Under the pieces are notes generated by a model. The model did not search any database. It saw only the letters and a list, made by a program, of their open reading frames with translations, and was not told where the DNA came from. The translations under genes and the position numbers were made by a program. Positions 7,931 through 16,578 of a DNA stretch of 64,000 nucleotides are shown one piece after another. Positions within the stretch are counted from its first letter, which is position 1; each line of letters starts with the position of its first letter. Origin of the DNA: JASHPR01 sp963844655 (GTDB taxonomy: Bacteria; Actinomycetota; Actinomycetes; Streptosporangiales; Streptosporangiaceae); the NCBI GenBank assembly GCA_963844655.1, contig CAWJPA010000009.1, positions 434,001-498,000 of the forward strand. The letters run 5' to 3'.

Positions 7931-10900
7931 ATGCCGCGCCACGCTGACCAGCCCGCCGCGAGGCTCCCGTTCCCCGAGCTGCCCGCCGTCGTCGACCTGC
8001 CCACGATCGAGCGTGAGGTGCTGGAGCGGTGGCGGGACGGCAAGGTCTTCGACCGTTCCCTGGACCAGACGTCGTCCGGCCAGACCTGGACGTTCTACGA
8101 GGGACCGCCGACCGCGAACGGGATGCCGGGCACGCATCACATCGAGGCGCGGGTGTTCAAGGACCTCTTCCCCCGGTTCAAGACCATGCAGGGGTTCCGG
8201 GTGCCCCGCCAGGGCGGCTGGGACTGTCACGGGCTCCCGGTCGAGGTGGCCGTCGAGAAGGAACTCGGCCTGTCCGGGAAGAAGGAGATCGAGGCCTACG
8301 GCGTCGCGCAGTTCAACGCCCGGTGCCGCGAGTCGGTCCTGCGCCACGTCGACGCGTTCGAGGCGCTGACCGAGCGGATGGGGTACTGGGTCGACCTGTC
8401 CCACGCCTACCGGACCATGGACCCGGCCTACATCGAGTCCGTGTGGTGGTCGCTGAAGGTCATCTTCGAGCGGGGCCTGCTGATCAGGGACTTCCGGATC
8501 AGCCCGTACTGCCCGCGCTGCGAGACGTCGCTGTCCGACCATGAGATGGGCCAGCCCGACGTCTACCAGACCGTGTCCGACCCTTCGGTCACGGTGCGGT
8601 TCCCGCTTGACACCCTGCCGGAGGGAGCGAACAAGCATCTCCAGGGCGCCGACCTGCTGGTCTGGACCACGACGCCGTGGACGCTGGTGTCGAACACCGC
8701 GGTGGCCGTGCACCCGGACGAGCTCTACGCGATCGCCCGCAAGGCGGGCCACGGCGACAAGGTGGTCGTCGCCGACGCGCTGTGGCCGCGGGTGCTCGGC
8801 GAGGGCTGGCACGTGGTCGACCGGGTCAGGGGCTCCGAGCTGGCCGGGGCGACCTACCGGCCACCGTTCACCCTGGTGCCGGTGTCGGGGGCGCACAAGG
8901 TCGTCACCGGCTCCTTTGTGACCACCGAGGACGGGACCGGCCTGGTGCACATCGCGCCGGCCTTCGGCGCTGACGACATGGAGACGGGCCGGGCTCATGG
9001 CCTGCCCGTGGTCAACCCGGTGCGCGGGGACGGCCACTTCGAGGACAGCGTGCCGCTCGTCGGCGGGATGTTCTTCAAGGAAGCGGACGCGGTGCTGGTC
9101 AGGGATCTGGACGACCGGGGGCTGATGTTCGCGTCCGACCGGCATGAGCACAGCTACCCGCACTGCTGGCGGTGCCACACGCCGCTGCTCTACTACGCGC
9201 TGCCGTCCTGGTACATCCGGACCACGGCGATCAAGGATCAGCTCCTGGCCGAGAACGAGATGACCAACTGGTACCCGGCGACCATCAAGGACGGCCGGTA
9301 CGGCGAGTGGCTGCGCAACAACGTGGACTGGGCGCTGTCCCGGACCAGGTACTGGGGCACGCCGCTGCCGGTCTGGATGTGCCCGGAGGAGCACGCGACC
9401 TGCGTCGGGTCCCTGGCCGAACTGGCCGGGCTGGCCGGGCGCGACCTGTCCGGCCTGGACCCGCACCGGCCGTATGTGGACGAGGTCACGATCTCCTGCC
9501 CGGACTGCGGCGCGGAGGCGCGCCGGGTGCCTGAGGTGATCGACGTCTGGTACGACTCGGGGTCTATGCCGTTCGCCCGGCTGGGCGCCCCGCACCGGAA
9601 CCAGGCGGAGTTCGAGCGCGCCTACCCGGCCCAGTTCATCTGCGAGGCGATCGACCAGACCCGCGGCTGGTTCTACTCGCTGATGGCGATCGGCACGCTG
9701 GTCTTCGGCCGGTCCTCCTACGAGAACGTGCTCTGCCTGGGCCTCCTGGTCGACGAGCGCGGGCGCAAGATGAGCAAGCACCTCGGCAACGTGCTCGAGC
9801 CGATGCCGCTGATGGACGAGCACGGCGCGGACGCGGTCCGGTGGTTCTTCGCCGCGGCCGGGTCACCGTGGGCGACCAGGAAGGTCGGGCACAGCACGCT
9901 CGAGGAGATCGTCCGCAAGATCCTGCTGACCTACTGGAACACCGTGTCGTTCCTGGTGCTCTACGCCAACGCGGCGGCCGCGCAGGGCGACACCCGGAGT
10001 GCCGGCCAGCTGGCGGAGGCGCCGCCGGCCGCGGAGCGGCCGGTCCTCGACCGGTGGCTGCTCAGCGAGCTGCACGCGCTGGTCCGTGACGTCACGATCG
10101 CCCTGGACGCGTTCGACTCCGCCACGGCAGGCCGCAAGATCGCCACGTTCATCGACGACATGTCCAACTGGTACGTGCGCCGGTCCCGGCGCAGGTTCTG
10201 GGACGGCCCGGGGACCGCGGACGGCGCGGCGGCGTTCGCCACGCTGCACGAGTGCCTGGAGACGCTGACCCGGCTGATGGCGCCGGTGACCCCGTTCCTG
10301 ACCGACTACGTCTGGAACGTGCTGCGGGCGGACTCCGCTCCCGACTCGGTGCACCTGGCGTCCTGGCCGGCCGAGAACGCGGCGCTGATCGACGAGGGTC
10401 TGTCGGAGCAGATGGCCCTGGCCCGGCGGCTGGTCGAGTTCGGCCGGTCGGCGCGGGCCGCCGCGGTGGTGCGGGTCCGCCAGCCGCTCGCCCGCGCGCT
10501 CATCGGCGCGCCTGGCTTCGCCGCCCTGCCCGCCGACATCCGGGCGCAGGTCGCCGACGAGCTCAACGTTCGTGAGCTTGACACGCTCGCCTCCGTGGAG
10601 GAGGGCCTGGTCGACTACACGGTGAAGCCGAACTTCCGGGCTCTCGGCAGGCGCTTCGGCAAGGGGACTCCCCCGGTGGCCAAGGCCATCCAGGCGGCGG
10701 ACGCGGCCGCGCTGGCCGCGGACCTGCGGTCGGCCGGCCAGGCCTCGGTCCTGGTCGACGGCACCCCGGTCAGCCTCGGGCCCGATGACGTGATCGTGAC
10801 CCAGGTCCCCCGCGTTGGGTGGGCGGTGGCGTCCGGGGCCGGCGAGACGGTGGCGCTCGACATCGCCATCACGCCGGAGCTGCGCCGGGAGGGCCTGGCC

Positions 10901-11161
10901 CGTGAGGTGATCCGGCTGGTGCAGGACGCGCGCAAGGGCGACGGCCTGGACGTGAGTGACCGGATCTCACTGCGCTGGAGCACGGCCGATCCCGATCTCT
11001 CGGCCGCCCTGACCGAGCATGGCGCGCTGATCAGCAGCGAGGTGCTGGCCGTCGACTACGGCCCGCGGCAGAGCGATGGCGCGGACCCGGGGGCTCGCGA
11101 GCACGTCGAGTCCGATCTGGGCCTGGTGTTCTGGCTCCGCCGGGCGGCATCAGGCAGCTAG
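7931..11161 (+). CDS. ileS: Isoleucyl-tRNA synthetase
   Basis: About 1,076 residues. Class I synthetase charging tRNA-Ile, cytosolic. The HIGH-type motif reads GMPGTHHIEARVF, the signature of the longer 'type 2' IleRS seen in actinobacteria and eukaryotes; the KMSKS loop reads GRKMSKHLGNV. The editing domain (LVWTTTPWTL, GTGLVHIAPAFG) and zinc-type Cys pairs (CPRCETS, CPDCGAE) are present, with an anticodon-binding domain around VRRSRRRFWDG. I place the start at MPRHADQ (ATG 7931, with a GAGAGG-like site); ATG at 7904 is a close alternative, and the frame is open from 7868. Controlled by the T-box immediately upstream. Confidence 0.96.
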   Translation: MPRHADQPAARLPFPELPAVVDLPTIEREVLERWRDGKVFDRSLDQTSSGQTWTFYEGPPTANGMPGTHHIEARVFKDLFPRFKTMQGFRVPRQGGWDCHGLPVEVAVEKELGLSGKKEIEAYGVAQFNARCRESVLRHVDAFEALTERMGYWVDLSHAYRTMDPAYIESVWWSLKVIFERGLLIRDFRISPYCPRCETSLSDHEMGQPDVYQTVSDPSVTVRFPLDTLPEGANKHLQGADLLVWTTTPWTLVSNTAVAVHPDELYAIARKAGHGDKVVVADALWPRVLGEGWHVVDRVRGSELAGATYRPPFTLVPVSGAHKVVTGSFVTTEDGTGLVHIAPAFGADDMETGRAHGLPVVNPVRGDGHFEDSVPLVGGMFFKEADAVLVRDLDDRGLMFASDRHEHSYPHCWRCHTPLLYYALPSWYIRTTAIKDQLLAENEMTNWYPATIKDGRYGEWLRNNVDWALSRTRYWGTPLPVWMCPEEHATCVGSLAELAGLAGRDLSGLDPHRPYVDEVTISCPDCGAEARRVPEVIDVWYDSGSMPFARLGAPHRNQAEFERAYPAQFICEAIDQTRGWFYSLMAIGTLVFGRSSYENVLCLGLLVDERGRKMSKHLGNVLEPMPLMDEHGADAVRWFFAAAGSPWATRKVGHSTLEEIVRKILLTYWNTVSFLVLYANAAAAQGDTRSAGQLAEAPPAAERPVLDRWLLSELHALVRDVTIALDAFDSATAGRKIATFIDDMSNWYVRRSRRRFWDGPGTADGAAAFATLHECLETLTRLMAPVTPFLTDYVWNVLRADSAPDSVHLASWPAENAALIDEGLSEQMALARRLVEFGRSARAAAVVRVRQPLARALIGAPGFAALPADIRAQVADELNVRELDTLASVEEGLVDYTVKPNFRALGRRFGKGTPPVAKAIQAADAAALAADLRSAGQASVLVDGTPVSLGPDDVIVTQVPRVGWAVASGAGETVALDIAITPELRREGLAREVIRLVQDARKGDGLDVSDRISLRWSTADPDLSAALTEHGALISSEVLAVDYGPRQSDGADPGAREHVESDLGLVFWLRRAASGS

Positions 11162-11189
11162 GGCCATCTTCGCGGTGCCGGGGCGGCGG

Positions 11190-11205
11190 TCATCCTCGGG
11201 AATGA
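11190..11205. promoter_or_regulatory. 16-bp palindrome upstream of the histidine kinase, likely response-regulator operator
   Basis: TCATCCTCGGGAATGA is a near-perfect inverted repeat about 36 bp before the kinase start. A second copy of the same dyad, TCGTTCGCGGGAATGA, is at 13193-13208 before the ABC genes. The shared consensus TCRTTCSCGSGAAYGA fits the dyad recognised by NarL/LuxR-type regulators. Binding by the adjacent regulator is inferred. Confidence 0.55.
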
Positions 11206-11240
11206 TGCGGTAGCGGGGCACGGTGGCTACCGTCGGTTAG

Positions 11241-12464
11241 GTGTCGACCAATTCTTCGGCCGCGCGGGCGCCGCGTCCGCCGCTGCTGTCGGCCATCACC
11301 GAGCGGCGGCGACTCGGGCTCGCCGCGACCCTGACGGGGATCGCCTGCGTGGCCGCGATAGCCGTGGTGATCATTCGGCTGGAGCACGGGCGCGGGGCGG
11401 GACTCGATCTGGCCGTCCTGATGTGCATCCCGGCGATCTCACTGGGCAGGCGATGGCCGGTTCCCGTCCTCGCCGTGGCCAGCGTCGCCGCCGCCGCGCA
11501 GATGGCGCTGGGTACCACGTCGCCGCTGGTGAGCCTCGTGCTCGGCGCGGCTGGGTACACGGTGGCCGTTGGCGTCCCGCGGCGGTTGTCGATCCGCGCG
11601 GTGCTGGCAGCGGCGGCGATTTTCGGCGCGGCGCTCGTGTACGCCGGAGTGACGGCCGGGTTCGCTCCCCTCGCGGCCGGGACCGTCGAGGGCCTCCTGC
11701 CGCTGGCGGCGGGGTGGTTTATCGGAGACAGCGTGGCGGCGCGCCGGCGTTACGTGGCCGGGCTGGCCGAGCAGGCGGAGCGCGAGCAAGCCGCCGAGGA
11801 CGAGCGCGCCTGGCTGGAGGTACGGGAGGAGCGGGTGCGCATCGCCCGCGAGCTGCACGACGTCGTCGCCCACACGCTCGCGGTGATCACCGTCCAGGCC
11901 GGGGTGGGCAGACGCCTGATGGCGAAGCGCCCGGAGGAGGCGGGCGCCGCGCTCGAATCGATCGAGATGATCGGGCGGACCGCCCAGGACGAGCTGCGGG
12001 TGGTGCTCGGGCTGCTGCGCGACGAGGATGCCGGAGCCACCGCGCTCGCGCCGGCGCCGAGGCTCGCCGACCTCAAGGAGCTTGTGGACACCGTGCGGGC
12101 CTCGGGGACGCCCGTCGAACTGCGAGCATCGGGCACCGATCGGCAGCTCTCCCCGGCGCTCGAGCTCACGCTCTACCGGGTCGTCCAGGAGGCGCTCACC
12201 AACGTCGTCAGGCATGCGCCGCGAGCCCGGGCCACGGTCGACCTCACGGTCTCGGCCGGGCTGGTCCGGATTGAGGTGGCCGACGACGGAGGATCAGCCG
12301 GGCCGACGGCGGGCGATCAGGAACGGCCCGACATTCCTGGCACAGGCCACGGGATCACCGGAATGCGGGAGCGGATCGGCGCTTTCGGCGGCTGGCTCCA
12401 GGCCGAACCGCTCGCCGGCGGCTTCCGCGTGCTCGCCGAGGTCCCCATCGAGGGCGCGATGTGA
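11241..12464 (+). CDS. Two-component sensor histidine kinase, NarL/DesK type (HisKA_3)
   Basis: 407 residues, GTG start. The first 170 residues contain about five hydrophobic helices with little extracellular loop, as in kinases that sense the membrane itself. A linker rich in Glu/Ala/Arg leads to the HisKA_3 dimerisation box ARELHDVVAHTLAVITVQAG, with phospho-acceptor His at about residue 206. The C-terminal HATPase has LYRVVQEALTNVVRHAP (N box) and EVADDGG plus GHGITGMRERI (G boxes). It phosphorylates the adjacent regulator. It precedes the regulator by about 40 bp. The signal is unknown; the ABC exporter downstream suggests an envelope or drug stress. Confidence 0.9.
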   Translation: MSTNSSAARAPRPPLLSAITERRRLGLAATLTGIACVAAIAVVIIRLEHGRGAGLDLAVLMCIPAISLGRRWPVPVLAVASVAAAAQMALGTTSPLVSLVLGAAGYTVAVGVPRRLSIRAVLAAAAIFGAALVYAGVTAGFAPLAAGTVEGLLPLAAGWFIGDSVAARRRYVAGLAEQAEREQAAEDERAWLEVREERVRIARELHDVVAHTLAVITVQAGVGRRLMAKRPEEAGAALESIEMIGRTAQDELRVVLGLLRDEDAGATALAPAPRLADLKELVDTVRASGTPVELRASGTDRQLSPALELTLYRVVQEALTNVVRHAPRARATVDLTVSAGLVRIEVADDGGSAGPTAGDQERPDIPGTGHGITGMRERIGAFGGWLQAEPLAGGFRVLAEVPIEGAM

Positions 12465-12507
12465 GCGACGCGCGCGCGACGGGCGGAGAAGCGAACCAGG
12501 CGGCACT

Positions 12508-13170
12508 GTGACGACCGGCGTCCTCGTCGTCGACGACCAGGCGCTGCTGCGCACCGCGTTCACCTCGCTGATCGAGGCCGAGGACGACCTGGAGGTCGTG
12601 GGCGAGGCGGCCGACGGCAGGCAGGCGGTCGAGCTCGCGGTGAGCCTCGCGCCGGACGTCGTCGTGATGGACGTCCGGATGCCGGTGATGGACGGGATCG
12701 AGGCCACCCGGCAGATCACATCAGACCAGGGGCCCGGCGGGCCGCGGGTGCTCATCCTTACCACCTTCGACCTCGACGAGTATGTCTTCGCGGCGCTACG
12801 GGCGGGAGCGAGCGGCTTCGCGCTCAAGAGCCGGCCGCTCGACGAGCTGCTGAACGCGATCCGCACCGTCGCCGCTGGCGAGGCGCTTCTGGCTCCCAGT
12901 GTGACCAGGCGGCTCATCGCGCACTTCGCCGACCAGGCGAGAGCGCCCGCCAGAACGCCCCCCGGCCTGGCGGAGCTTACCGAGCGCGAGCGCGAGGTGC
13001 TGTCGCTGGTCGCCGAGGGGCTGTCGAACGCCGAGCTCGCCCAGACGCTGCATGTGAGCATCCCGACCGCCAAGACGCACGTCAGCCGGATTCTGGCCAA
13101 GCTTGGTGCCCGGGACCGGACCCAGCTGGTCATCCTCGCCTACCAATCGGGGCTCGCCACCCAGGCCTGA
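12508..13170 (+). CDS. NarL/FixJ-family response regulator
   Basis: 220 residues from the GTG giving MTTGVLVVDDQ; a longer frame to 12028 is kinase shadow. The receiver domain has the acidic pocket VVDDQ, phospho-acceptor Asp at about residue 55 (VVMDVRMPVMDG) and the conserved Lys in FALKSRPLDELL. The C-terminal LuxR-type helix-turn-helix reads LTEREREVLSLVAEGLSNAELAQTL followed by VSIPTAKTHVSRIL. Cognate partner of the kinase upstream. Two near-identical palindromes, one before the kinase and one just after this gene, suggest it controls both itself and the ABC genes. Confidence 0.92.
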   Translation: MTTGVLVVDDQALLRTAFTSLIEAEDDLEVVGEAADGRQAVELAVSLAPDVVVMDVRMPVMDGIEATRQITSDQGPGGPRVLILTTFDLDEYVFAALRAGASGFALKSRPLDELLNAIRTVAAGEALLAPSVTRRLIAHFADQARAPARTPPGLAELTEREREVLSLVAEGLSNAELAQTLHVSIPTAKTHVSRILAKLGARDRTQLVILAYQSGLATQA

Positions 13171-13192
13171 CCGGTCCGGCGGTCTCCGGGCG

Positions 13193-13208
13193 TCGTTCGC
13201 GGGAATGA
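13193..13208. promoter_or_regulatory. Second 16-bp palindrome, upstream of the ABC transporter operon
   Basis: TCGTTCGCGGGAATGA, a dyad matching the one at 11190-11205. The surrounding 21 bases (GTC to GCG) agree at 17 positions between the two sites. It lies about 60 bp before the ATPase start, a reasonable activator position. Confidence 0.55.
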
Positions 13209-13268
13209 CGCGCTCGTGCTTCCCGGGCACGATGACAGCACGCCGCCGATCGCCCACGATTGCATGCC

Positions 13269-14498
13269 ATGAACGTCTCATGCGCCCTGGGCTCACCCTG
13301 CGTGGCCATCGCGCGGCATGGCGCCGGCCTGGGGCCCGGCTTCCTCCTGCTGGTGGTCCTGCTGATCGCCGCCGCGGGCTACGGCCTCACGCGCCTCGCT
13401 CGCCGGCGGCGCGAAGGCCGGGTAGCGGACTCAACCTGGCGTCCCGAACAGCAGGGACCTTCTGCGACGGGCGCGGCCAACCTCGCGGAGCCAGCCTCCC
13501 CGGGGCAGGTACAGCCCGCCGCGCCGCGCGCCGCCGGCGCCTCCGGCCTCCCCGGGCGACCGGCCGGCGGATGGGCGGTGGAGACCCACGGCCTGACCAA
13601 GCGGTTCGGCCCGAACGTCGCTGTCGACGACGTCGAGCTACTCGTCCCCCGCGGGTCCGCGTTCGGCTACCTCGGACCCAACGGCGCCGGAAAGACGACG
13701 CTCATCCGCACCTTGCTCGGCCTGACGCGGGCCGACGCCGGCACGATGTCGCTGCTCGGGATCCGGGTCCCGTCCGAGCGCAGCCGGGCGCTGGCCCGGG
13801 TCGGCGCGATCGTCGACGAGCCCCGTTTCCATCACCACCTGACCGGCCGGGAGAACCTGCTCCTGCTGGGCGCGGCGCGAGGCGGCGCCGCGGACGGGCG
13901 GATCCCTGGGTCGCTGGCCAGGGTCGGTCTCACCGAGCGCGCCGACGACAAGGTCGCGTCGTACTCGATGGGCATGCGCCAGCGCCTGGGGGTGGCGGCG
14001 TGCCTGCTGGGCGACCCCGAGCTGCTGATCCTGGACGAGCCGATGAACGGGCTCGACCCGGCGGGGATGCACGAGATGCGCGCGATGATCCGCTCGCTGG
14101 TCGACGAGGGACGCACGGTGATGCTGTCCTCGCACCTGCTCGATGAGGTCGAGCGCACCTGCGACGCGGTCGCGATCGTCGACCGCGGGCGGATCATCCG
14201 GCAGGGCCCGATCGACGAGCTCGTCCGCACCGCTGGCGCCCGCTTCGTGCGGCTGGACTGCTCCGACCCCGCCACAGCGGGCCGCCTCCTCGAGCAGTCC
14301 GGGATCACTGCGGGCGTGACCCTCGGCGAGCCGATGCTGACCGTGACGCTTCCTTCCGGCGCCTCGCGCGAGACGGTGGCGGAGGTCAACCGTCGGCTCG
14401 TCGAGGGCGGGATCTCGGTGTACGGCCTCCAGGAGGTTCACGCCAGCCTGGAGGACTGGTTCTTGTCGGTGACCAGCCGCCTAGGAGATCAGTCATGA
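13269..14498 (+). CDS. ABC transporter ATP-binding protein with N-terminal membrane anchor
   Basis: About 409 residues, roughly 100 longer than the usual single ATPase of a DrrA/CcmA-type exporter. The extra N-terminus holds a hydrophobic helix (GPGFLLLVVLLIAAAGYGLTRLARRRR) and a Pro/Ala-rich linker. The ATPase follows: Walker A GPNGAGKTT, Q-loop region, signature variant YSMGMRQRLGVA, Walker B LLILDEPMNGLDP and switch His in LSSHLLDEVE. Start is ATG 13269 (TTG 13260 and ATG 13264 region are alternatives). It overlaps the permease start by 4 bp, so the two form one exporter. The anchored architecture could tether the ATPase to the membrane. Substrate unknown; regulation by the adjacent two-component system is likely. 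Confidence 0.88.
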   Translation: MNVSCALGSPCVAIARHGAGLGPGFLLLVVLLIAAAGYGLTRLARRRREGRVADSTWRPEQQGPSATGAANLAEPASPGQVQPAAPRAAGASGLPGRPAGGWAVETHGLTKRFGPNVAVDDVELLVPRGSAFGYLGPNGAGKTTLIRTLLGLTRADAGTMSLLGIRVPSERSRALARVGAIVDEPRFHHHLTGRENLLLLGAARGGAADGRIPGSLARVGLTERADDKVASYSMGMRQRLGVAACLLGDPELLILDEPMNGLDPAGMHEMRAMIRSLVDEGRTVMLSSHLLDEVERTCDAVAIVDRGRIIRQGPIDELVRTAGARFVRLDCSDPATAGRLLEQSGITAGVTLGEPMLTVTLPSGASRETVAEVNRRLVEGGISVYGLQEVHASLEDWFLSVTSRLGDQS

Positions 14499-15667
14499 CC
14501 GAGGACACGTCGACCGCGCCCGCGAGCCCGGCGCTGCACGCCGCGGCACCGTCGGCGGGCGGTGCCCGGGGGGGCCATGCCGCCGTCCCCGGCCGCTACC
14601 TGTCGTGGATCCCGAGCTGGGGCCTGATCACGACGAAGCACCTTGAGCTGCGGAAACGGCGCGGCCTCATGGTGGTCACCGTGCTGCTGACCGTGGGCCT
14701 GCCGGTCCTCGTCCTGGGCATCCGGCTGCTGTTCCACGTGGTCGACCCGAAGAGCTACGGGCCGGCCGGCAGTCCGTCGGTGTTCGAGTTCCTGTGCCAG
14801 CCGATGGCCGAGTTCGGGTTCATCATCGCGGCGACCCTCGGGACCACGGCGGGAACGACGGACCTGACCGACGGGATGTTCCGGCATCTGGTGATTACCG
14901 GCCGCTCACGCCTCGCGCTCTACCTGGCCCGGATCCCGGCCGGCCTCTCGATCATCCTGCCGCTGGTCGCCGTGGCCTTCGCCCTCGTGTGCCTGGTGAC
15001 CAGCTACGCGGGCACCCCGCAGCCGGCCTCGGTTAACCTCAACGGGATCTCCGTCCCGGTCCAGCTCAGCCAGGCGCAGCTCAAGAGCTGGATCCTGCAG
15101 CATCCACAGCAGTACGACCAGGCCTTCGCCAACGGGGGCCCTCAGCCTGGGCCGGCCCCCGGCCGCATACCGGTTTCGCGTTCCGCCAACCCCCGGCCCG
15201 TGATCGACCGCGACATCGCCACCATCTACGGTGACTACACCTCCGCCGAGGCTGGTCAGCTCAACCCGCCGGTCAACGAGATGGTCAAGATCGGGCTGTG
15301 GCTCGAGCTCGACATCGGCATCGGGTTCCTGGTCGGTCTAGGCCTCGGCTCGCTGATCGGCCAGCGCACCGTGTCCACGGTGCTGATGATCGTGCTCCAG
15401 ATCATCGTGACCCCCATCCTCGCGTCCCACGTGATCCCGTACTTCATCAACGGCCAGCGCGTCGTCGTGGGCATCGCCCTGGATCAGCTCCGGCCCGCGG
15501 GCCTGGCGGGCACCGGCGTCGGCGGCCCGGGCCACGTGCTGTTCGGCGGCCCTGGGGTCCTCGCCATACCGCCGATGCCCACCTGGGCGATGATCACCGT
15601 GATCGTGGGCTGGATCGTCGGCTGGTCGGTGATCGGCGCGTGGCGGATGGCCACCCGCGACGCCTGA
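14495..15667 (+). CDS. ABC-2-type exporter permease subunit
   Basis: 390 residues, ATG overlapping the ATPase stop by ATGA. Hydrophobic segments are near residues 60-80 (LMVVTVLLTVGLPVLVLGI), 105-120, 145-170, 265-285, 295-315 and at the C-terminus (WAMITVIVGWIVGWSVIG), with a large loop in the middle. This matches ABC-2-like permeases encoded with DrrA-type ATPases. The substrate cannot be told. Partner of the preceding ATPase. Confidence 0.83.
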   Translation: MTEDTSTAPASPALHAAAPSAGGARGGHAAVPGRYLSWIPSWGLITTKHLELRKRRGLMVVTVLLTVGLPVLVLGIRLLFHVVDPKSYGPAGSPSVFEFLCQPMAEFGFIIAATLGTTAGTTDLTDGMFRHLVITGRSRLALYLARIPAGLSIILPLVAVAFALVCLVTSYAGTPQPASVNLNGISVPVQLSQAQLKSWILQHPQQYDQAFANGGPQPGPAPGRIPVSRSANPRPVIDRDIATIYGDYTSAEAGQLNPPVNEMVKIGLWLELDIGIGFLVGLGLGSLIGQRTVSTVLMIVLQIIVTPILASHVIPYFINGQRVVVGIALDQLRPAGLAGTGVGGPGHVLFGGPGVLAIPPMPTWAMITVIVGWIVGWSVIGAWRMATRDA

Positions 15668-15753
15668 CCACCCGCATGGCCAAACGCCATGCAGGCAGCC
15701 GCGGATCGGGCGCCCTTGCACCTGACGCTGCGGCAGGTCATAGCGTGCAGCAC

Positions 15754-16560
15754 ATGAGCACCTCCGAGCCAGTCAGCGGACCGGAGCAAGCGTGGAAGGT
15801 GGGCACGCTGGCCAAGGCCACAGGCCTCACCGTTCGCGCTCTGCATCACTACGACCACATCGGCCTGCTGAGCCCATCCCGGCGGACCGCCACCGGGCAC
15901 CGGCTCTACACCGCCGACGATGTGGCCCGGCTGTACCGGATCCGGCTGCTGCGCGGGCTCGGCTTTCCCCTGGAGCAGATCGCCCCCGCGCTTCAGGACC
16001 CGGAGTGGCAGCTAGCTGGCGTGCTTGAGCGGCATCTGCGCCAGACCCAGCGCCGGGCAGCCGTCGCCGCCCGGCTATGCACCCGGCTGGCCAGCATGGC
16101 CGCCGAACTGGAGAAACACGACCAACCGTCCTGGGAACAGCTGTTCCCGACCCTGGAGGAGATGGCCATGCTCGACGGCACCATACACAGCACGACCGGC
16201 ATGCTGGTTTACGACGACCTTGCCGCCGCGCAGGAGTACATCGTGCGCGTCTACGGCCTGGCCGCCGGATCCATCGAACGCGACGCTAGCGGACGGGCGG
16301 TTCATGGCGAGGTTCGGGCAGGTGACCAGGTCATCGGGCTCCACCCCGCCAGCAAGGAGTATCAGTCACCACGCTCGCTTGGCGGCGTTTCCAGCATGAC
16401 CGTGATTACCGTCGACGACGCTGATGCGCACTATGCCCGCAGCGTCGAAGCCGGTGCGGCGATCGTCGAGGAACCAGTGAACCAGCCCTACGGAGTCCGC
16501 GAGTACGGCGCACGTGATCCAGAAGGCCAGCTCTGGTACTTCCATTCCACGCTCGGCTAG
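15754..16560 (+). CDS. MerR-family regulator fused to a VOC (glyoxalase-like) domain
   Basis: 268 residues, ATG at 15754 (a longer frame upstream is permease shadow). The N-terminal MerR winged helix is clear: KVGTLAKATGLTVRALHHYDHIGLLSPSRRTATGHRLYTADDVARLYRI. It is followed by a dimerisation helix (about residues 90-125). From about residue 150 the protein is a VOC/bleomycin-resistance fold (MLVYDDLAAAQEYIVRVYGL ... VDDADAHYARSVEAGAAIV ... YGARDPEGQLWYF). In MerR proteins the C-terminal region senses the inducer, so the VOC domain probably binds a small molecule here, such as a drug. It lies 90 bp after the ABC permease and may regulate it or itself. Confidence 0.88.
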   Translation: MSTSEPVSGPEQAWKVGTLAKATGLTVRALHHYDHIGLLSPSRRTATGHRLYTADDVARLYRIRLLRGLGFPLEQIAPALQDPEWQLAGVLERHLRQTQRRAAVAARLCTRLASMAAELEKHDQPSWEQLFPTLEEMAMLDGTIHSTTGMLVYDDLAAAQEYIVRVYGLAAGSIERDASGRAVHGEVRAGDQVIGLHPASKEYQSPRSLGGVSSMTVITVDDADAHYARSVEAGAAIVEEPVNQPYGVREYGARDPEGQLWYFHSTLG

Positions 16561-16578
16561 CCGGTTAATTAGCCGCTG

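Noticed and set aside
7517..9823. 768-codon minus-strand frame across ileS and its T-box
   Set aside because: Antisense to ileS and the T-box; composition is typical of shadow frames in GC-rich DNA.
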